Shown here: one piece after another, positions 7,553 through 12,254 of the stretch
How positions within the stretch are numbered: position 1 is the stretch's first letter
How the letters are laid out: each line of letters opens with the position of its first letter
DNA from: CAJBLF01 sp964418415
Lineage (GTDB): Bacteria > Patescibacteriota > Gracilibacteria > Absconditabacterales > Absconditicoccaceae
Reading direction: 5' to 3'
Length of the DNA: 12,254 nucleotides
Assembly (NCBI GenBank): GCA_964418415.1
Contig: CAYQLB010000024.1
Span: forward strand, 1 to 12,254
Notes under the pieces: generated by a model
The model's input: the letters and a program-made list of their open reading frames with translations, nothing else
Told to the model about the DNA's origin: nothing
The model's database searches: none
Program-made: the position numbers and the translations under genes

Positions 7553-8932
7553 ATGAAAAAGAAATTCTTGCGATGGTACTATAAGTTGCTTGGTAAGTTG
7601 GCTCATGGATATATTGCGAAGCACAATCCGCAAGTAATCTGAATCAACGGAAGTGTAGGCAAGACATCCTGCCGCATGATTATCTATCAAACCTTGCAGA
7701 GATTTTTGCCGAACAGACATATCTATACGTCACCCAAAAATTTCAATGGAGAACTCGGGATGTCGCTTTCGATTTTTCAGATAGAGAAACGGGAACCCAA
7801 TATCCTGTATTTCGTTGCAACCCTTTTTAGACTCATCCGAAAAAGATATTTCTGACCCAAGCCCTATGATATTCTCCTGCTTGAATACGGGATCGATCGT
7901 CCTGGGGAGATGGACTTTCTCGTAAGCATAGCTAAGCCGCATATTGGCGTGTTTACTGCGATAGATTCAGTGCATTCCGAACAATTCGGCAATCCGGCGG
8001 AGATCGCAAGAGAGGAGGTAAAAATGCTCAAAAACACCTTAGAAATAGGGTTCCTCAATGCTAACGACGCTTATGCGCTCCAGCTCAAAGATCAATTGAA
8101 AATAGATTATCTGACCTATCAGACGGAAGGTAATGATATCACCGCGGATATCCATTTCAAGGATGAACTTTTTTATCTCGCTGATTTCAAAGGGGGAATC
8201 TGAGTCCAATTTCATACGTGGATCAAAGAAAAAAAATATAATGTAAGCACAAATATTCTTGGGAAAGCAAATTACGGCTATATTAGTGTAGCCTTGGCAA
8301 TCGCAAGTATTTTGGATTACAAATATGCAAAGTTTGAATCGAGAGCAGAAGATCCTATATTGAGGAATGGATCTCGTGAACCATTGGAACTGACGTACAC
8401 TTTGCAGCCAGGTAGGCTCTCCATTTTCCAAGGAATAGAAAATAGTGTTATTATAGATTCAACCTATAATGCATCACCATTGAGCGTCAAAAAAATTATT
8501 AATACTGCTCACAATATCAAAAAACAATTGTTCCCACAGAGAAAGACTATTCTCGTACTCGGTGATATGAGAGAATTATGAGATTTGACGGAACGCGAGC
8601 ATAGGATGATTGCAGGATATGTTTCACAAGTTGCAGACAAAGTGATCTTAGTAGGGAAATATATGACAGATTATTTAGCTGATGAACTTGAAAAAGTCGG
8701 CTACGATCCGAAACTGGTAGAAAAATTTTATGACGCGAACATCGCCGGCAAGCATATCCAGAAACTTCTGAAAGAGCCAGGAGATGAATATCTTGTCGTC
8801 TGCAAAGGAAGCCAGAATACTATTTATCTGGAAGAAGCAGTAAAGCATTTCTTGCTCAACCCGGAAGACCAAAAAGAGCTCACCAGACAATCAGCACGGC
8901 GGCTAAGTACGAAAAAGAAATACTTTAAATAA
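7553..8932 (+). CDS. murF: MurF-like Mur ligase lacking the N-terminal domain
   Basis: The protein is a Mur ligase of the MurF type, which joins D-Ala-D-Ala to the UDP-MurNAc peptide with ATP. It has 459 residues, four UGA-coded Gly and a TAA stop. The P-loop is GINGSVGKTS at residues 30-39, whose first Gly is a UGA codon. LEYGIDRPGEMD (about 110) and TAIDSVHSEQFG (about 135-146) mark the central ATPase domain; DSTYNASPLS (302) and LGDMRELG (336-343) mark the C-terminal ligase domain. VCKGSQNTIYLEEAV near the end also fits. In typical MurF the P-loop sits near residue 107; here it is at 30, so the domain that grips UDP-MurNAc is missing. The usual GxHN segment reads GKANYG, without the His. 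An in-frame TAG at 7535 rules out extension; ATG at 7547 would add two residues. MurF activity is inferred, not shown. Confidence 0.82.
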
Positions 8933-8947
8933 TTTGAAATGTACAAT

Positions 8948-9002
8948 TTATAATTTGAAATTTGAAAACGTAAACACAGAGTTTTTAAATTGTAAATTTT
9001 AA
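8948..9002 (+). repeat. AT-rich imperfect inverted repeat
   Basis: The left arm 8948-8969 and right arm 8981-9002 pair over 22 positions with 18 Watson-Crick pairs, two G-U pairs and two mismatches when read as RNA, closed by an 11-nt loop. The surroundings (8931-9025) are a string of AATTTGAAAT / AAATTTTAAATT words. It lies just after the MurF-like stop codon and before the terminator at 9042-9066. It could stabilise the mRNA 3' end, or be a dispersed intergenic repeat. Confidence 0.55.
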
Positions 9003-9029
9003 ATTCAAAATTTAAAATTAAATTTCGGG

Positions 9030-10331
9030 TTATTCCTCTTCCTCCTCAGTTCCTGAGGAGTTTTTTAGTAATGGCATGAAACGGAAATATTCGAGAAGTT
9101 GGAGTCCGGTAAATCTTCAAACAGCGATATTGAGGAAAAAAATCAGAATCAATAATTCAGGGAATGCTAAGAGAAGATGCTTCAATCATGTCCGATAGAA
9201 GAGTCCATATACAGCGAAAGATACTATGATGAATTCTGAAAATGCTACTCGTCGTCCAGCACTAAAGAGTTTGAATCCTTCGTTGAAGACTTTGTCGCTT
9301 ACGAGGATGATGAAGATCATCGGGAAAATGATATATCCATTAGCAAAAATAGTGATATCTATTCGGTTGAGTCAGATAATAGTATTGAGTCAGAAAACAA
9401 GCAGCATGAGAAGAAAATATAATATGACCAAGAGCGATGTCTTTGCATTGTGAAGGAGATACATCCTTTTGGTAAAAAGTCTCATAAGCAGTTTGGTGAT
9501 CAATCATATACCAAGCAATGTCAGACTGAATGGTACGCCAAGGATCGACATAGAGACAGCAAAGAGCAGAGGACTATAGATACCAAATATTGAAAATCAC
9601 ACTATTTGTCTCAAGATGCTTATCAGCAATGCTCACAAAGACAGTACCAAAAACATAGTGATGAGTTCTACAGGGAATCCATGATAGATCAAGCGATCCA
9701 CAAGATAAGAGATAGGGAGATATTTCGGTGTCTCTTGAAATGAAAGAGAGAATGGCGTGATATATTCTTCTTTATTCGTTATCTTATCCAAAGAAAGCGT
9801 CGAAAGGAAATTGAGGAGTTTGTCCTGGGAAAGCGTATATATTTTTGTGATCTCAATCGGCTTGATATATTTGGCCAGCATCCTTTTGAGGAAAAACTTA
9901 TTGCTATTGGTCACCAGATAGATTGTTTTGTCTTTGAGATTGAGATTGTCAGAAACGTGGACTTTAGCCAGAAGTTGAAGAAGTACATCAAAGTTCGAAG
10001 TATTGATTATCAATGTCTTGCTTGTCTGGATATCAGCGATATTGTTTTTTATTTTTGTAAGTATATCTTCTTCAGAAAAATTTTTGGTATCTGAAATGAA
10101 TATTTCTTGAAGGAGGGTTTTCTGCTTATCGAAATTTGTCTGGAACCCAAGATCGAATTCATCGCCTTCCGTTCAGATATAGATGATGGTGTTTCTGTAA
10201 TTGATGCCTTTGGTAGGAGCAGAGCAGTGGGCCTGTCATTCACAAGTTGTAGGAGAGAATTGTGCTGATGTGCTAGTGAAAAGGAATAAGCTTCCCGCGA
10301 GTAGTATGGTGAGCGCGATAAGTTTTTTCAT
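9030..10331 (-). CDS. Signal peptide protein with 7TM_transglut-type membrane domain
   Basis: The 433-residue protein has about nine in-frame UGA codons and ends in TAA after the acidic tail GTEEEEE. Residues 1-24 (MKKLIALTILLAGSLFLFT and on) form a signal peptide ending near TSAQ. Residues 25-220 are an extracytoplasmic region I cannot assign: an early Cys pair (CEGQAHC), then an alternating alpha/beta pattern with KTLIINTSNFDVLLQLLAKV and DKTIYLVTNSNKFFLKR. From about 226 to 412 come hydrophobic helices matching the 7TM domain usually fused to an inactive transglutaminase: LRQIVGFSIFGIYSPLLF, then AFPELLILIFFLNIAVGR followed by FTGLQLLEYFRF. No transglutaminase domain is evident. The domain's function is unknown. 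Its 3' end overlaps the MurF-like gene's terminator. ATG at 10331 gives the clean signal peptide. Confidence 0.82.
9042..9066 (+). terminator. Terminator of the MurF-like gene, inside the convergent gene's end
   Basis: The perfect 8-bp stem CTCCTCAG/CTGAGGAG (9042-9049, 9053-9060) with a TTC loop is followed by six T. On the + strand it is a standard intrinsic terminator 110 bp past the MurF-like stop. On the minus strand the same bases encode the last residues (SSGTEEEE region) of the 7TM protein, so one stretch serves both uses. Confidence 0.82.
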
Positions 10332-10360
10332 AAGAAAAACATAGACAAATAAATCGTCAG

Positions 10361-10389
10361 TATTTAACTGATTTGAAGATAGGATTCAA
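10361..10389 (-). promoter_or_regulatory. Weak promoter candidate before the 7TM protein gene
   Basis: On the minus strand TTGAAT (10389-10384) and TAAATA (10366-10361) are 17 bp apart in the 64-bp gap between two same-strand genes. The -10 box is poor. The gene may instead be read through from the upstream orphan gene. The -10 sits in the loop of a small TCAGT/ACTGA hairpin (10357-10371). Confidence 0.3.
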
Positions 10390-10395
10390 GTGAAA

Positions 10396-12254
10396 TTATT
10401 TTTTCTGTTTGTTGAGAATCCTTACTTCTCATAGATTTTTTATATCTTTTTTTGAGATAGTCATGATGTCTCATCCAGTAAATTTTCCGTCGTGTTGTAG
10501 TATTACTTTGAGTTCATTAAGATCTGAAGAGATCACTTTTGCTTTTTGGATACCATTGGCAGTAGGGAGAGACATGATATTTCATTTCTTTAATACGTCT
10601 CTTGCTTTGAGCTGGGTCCATTTTGCTTCTTGGACATATTTCCCTCTATACTTTTTGTAATGCACCATGTCAAAAAGTTCTACCAATGCTTTCTTTTCTT
10701 CTTGGACATATTCTTTCATTCCATTAAATCTAAAATCTCATTTCCACAGATTTTTTTCAATATTTGCTACTCATTCATCATTCGCTTTTTTACTGAATGC
10801 CCCTGCTCATTCCTTAAGCTTTATATGAAACACTTTATCAACAAGCTTATTCTGATTGATGTCTTCTGGATGAACTCATAGTTTTTGGAAAAGTGTATCT
10901 AGAGTAAATATATCTTCAAAGGAAACTTTAGCCGACATGGCTTTTCTATAAAAAGCAGCTCTTTCTTCATCATTTGGCAATGACTTTAGATATTCGACTA
11001 GTTTTTTTTCTCCTCTAAAATAGATGACATCTTTTCTGTTCGAACCTTTTTCATCCCGAGGATAATAACATTTCACTCTTTGTGCTAGGTTGAAAGCAAT
11101 CTTGGATAAGGAAGTTTCTTTCTCTTTTGTTATCTCTTCTGAAATATTCAATTTTTTCCATGCTTTGAGAAGATGATAGGTAGCTTCAAAATTATAATTT
11201 TCACCTATAAATACAGCTATAAATGTATCATTTGGGATAAGAGGGTAGTCATCTAGCGAATATCTCAATAATCATTCGTTGAGCTTAGTAATTCCTTCTT
11301 CAATATCTTCATATCACGGTCATGCTATGATCAATCAGTTTCCTTCTTGATTATTTCATCTGATCATGTGTCATGCATCCTCATGTCCTATAGTAGTCAG
11401 AATTTTATTGAAAATATCTTCTTCCTTGTCTGGATATTCACGGACTTTGCTACTAAATGGCGCGGCATATCATGTTTTTCATTTTTCTTGTTGTTGAGGC
11501 CGCTGAGTTATTTCTGGATAAAAATGTGTTTTAACATGCTCTGTTCCTTCCATGATAGTTGACATAGAAAGTTTTCCTCTTGAAGAAAGTTTCTTTCTAT
11601 CTTGAGGTATCGTGTTAGTGATGCTGTCTTTGAAGGTATCAAGAAAAGAAGAAAACAAGATATCCTCTTGTTGTGTCAGTCTTTTTTTATTTTTTTGATA
11701 TTTATCATTGCATAAGGAAAGAATGATATTTTTTTCATCAGGATTATCACTGATTTTTGGCCCGTAAGTAGCGGTTTGCAAATCTTCGATATGTTCCAGA
11801 TATTTGTTTTTTTCCTTTTCATAATCAGATCATAATCCTATCTGTTCTATTGCTGTTTGATTTTTTTTGATAGAAAAGGAGGTTCCTGCAAAATTTATAT
11901 CATATCCATATTTTTCCGCTTCAAACAAAAGTGATATCTTTGCTATTTCTGCTTTATTTGTACTTTCTTGTATCTTCTTGATGAGAAATAATTTTAAATC
12001 TGAATCTAATACATGATCTGATTTTATTTCTTGCTGGATGCTCTTATATGATTGAATCGTTGTTTCGATGATTGCACTTCTTTCTTCTATATCATAGAGA
12101 GATATCTGTTCTTTCTCTGGGAAAAATTTGCTGGAGATATAATTCATATAGCCATCCAATGAGGCGGATTTTTTGGTAATATAGGTTAATTTGAGTCAGT
12201 TCATCCCAGTGAGGCTTTTCTCTGTTTCTTGGACACGCTCAGCATATTCTAAAT
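10396..12254 (-). CDS. Large hypothetical protein, 5' end outside the window
   Basis: About 619 residues are visible; the start lies beyond position 12254 and the stop is TAA. Roughly 17 in-frame UGA codons join what the standard code would split into many pieces. I do not recognise the family. The visible N-terminal part (YAERVQETEKSLTGMNGL and on) is helical and Lys/Glu-rich, likely coiled. The middle includes KTGYAAPFSSKVREYPDKE, then NGLIIAGPGYEDIEEGITKL and RYSLDDYPLIPNDTFIAVF. A helical stretch with ERAAFYRKAMSAKVSFEDIF follows. The last ~60 residues look like a small beta domain: GNIMSLPTANGIQKAKVISS, then GGDIMTISKKDIKNLGEV. No membrane segment is visible. It is followed at 64 bp by the 7TM protein on the same strand, so they may share a transcript. 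Probably a cytoplasmic, lineage-specific protein. Confidence 0.8.

Noticed and set aside
8039..8431. 130-codon minus-strand open frame inside the MurF-like gene
   Set aside because: It lies opposite a well-supported ligase with conserved motifs; its translation shows no recognisable family.

Overview
The window comes from a bacterium that reads UGA as glycine (genetic code 25). This code is known from Absconditabacteria (SR1) and Gracilibacteria (BD1-5/GN02) of the Candidate Phyla Radiation. Read with the standard code, almost every gene breaks into fragments. Read with UGA as Gly and only UAA/UAG as stops, the fragments fuse into ten long genes that nearly fill both strands. The UGA positions fall on family-conserved glycines, for example the first Gly of the Mur-ligase P-loop, the GG of the B12-binding-like domain and the Gly-rich core of an AI-2E family permease. 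I count roughly 75 in-frame UGA codons. The sequence cannot decide between SR1 and Gracilibacteria. DNA is AT-rich, intergenic gaps are short, and recognisable Shine-Dalgarno sites are nearly absent.

Layout, left to right. 71-1771 (+): radical SAM protein with an N-terminal B12-binding-like domain. 1851-1907: back-to-back hairpin terminators between convergent genes. 1948-2595 (-): ribosomal protein bL9 with a charged C-terminal tail. 2646-2759: a divergent promoter pair. 2798-4267 (+): a 489-residue protein of unknown function. 4291-4917 (-): a DUF4230-like membrane-anchored protein. 4972-7253 (+): a tightly packed run of DUF192 protein, RNase P protein (rnpA) and AI-2E/PerM-type permease. 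7254-7552: a gene-free stretch with two short-period repeat arrays, one built on GTAAT and one on ATTAC plus a mini-hairpin. 7553-8932 (+): a MurF-like ligase lacking the usual N-terminal substrate-binding domain, followed by an AT-rich hairpin and a terminator that lies inside the end of the convergent gene. 9030-10331 (-): an exported/membrane protein with the 7TM domain normally fused to an inactive transglutaminase. 10396-12254 (-): a large protein of unknown function whose start is outside the window.

The genes do not form one pathway. Housekeeping functions (translation, RNase P, cell-wall ligase) sit among membrane proteins and orphan genes. No CRISPR array, tRNA, rRNA, transposase or phage gene is visible. 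The most unusual items are the recoding itself, the repeat field at 7264-7531, the truncated MurF-like enzyme, the 7TM protein and the two orphan proteins.
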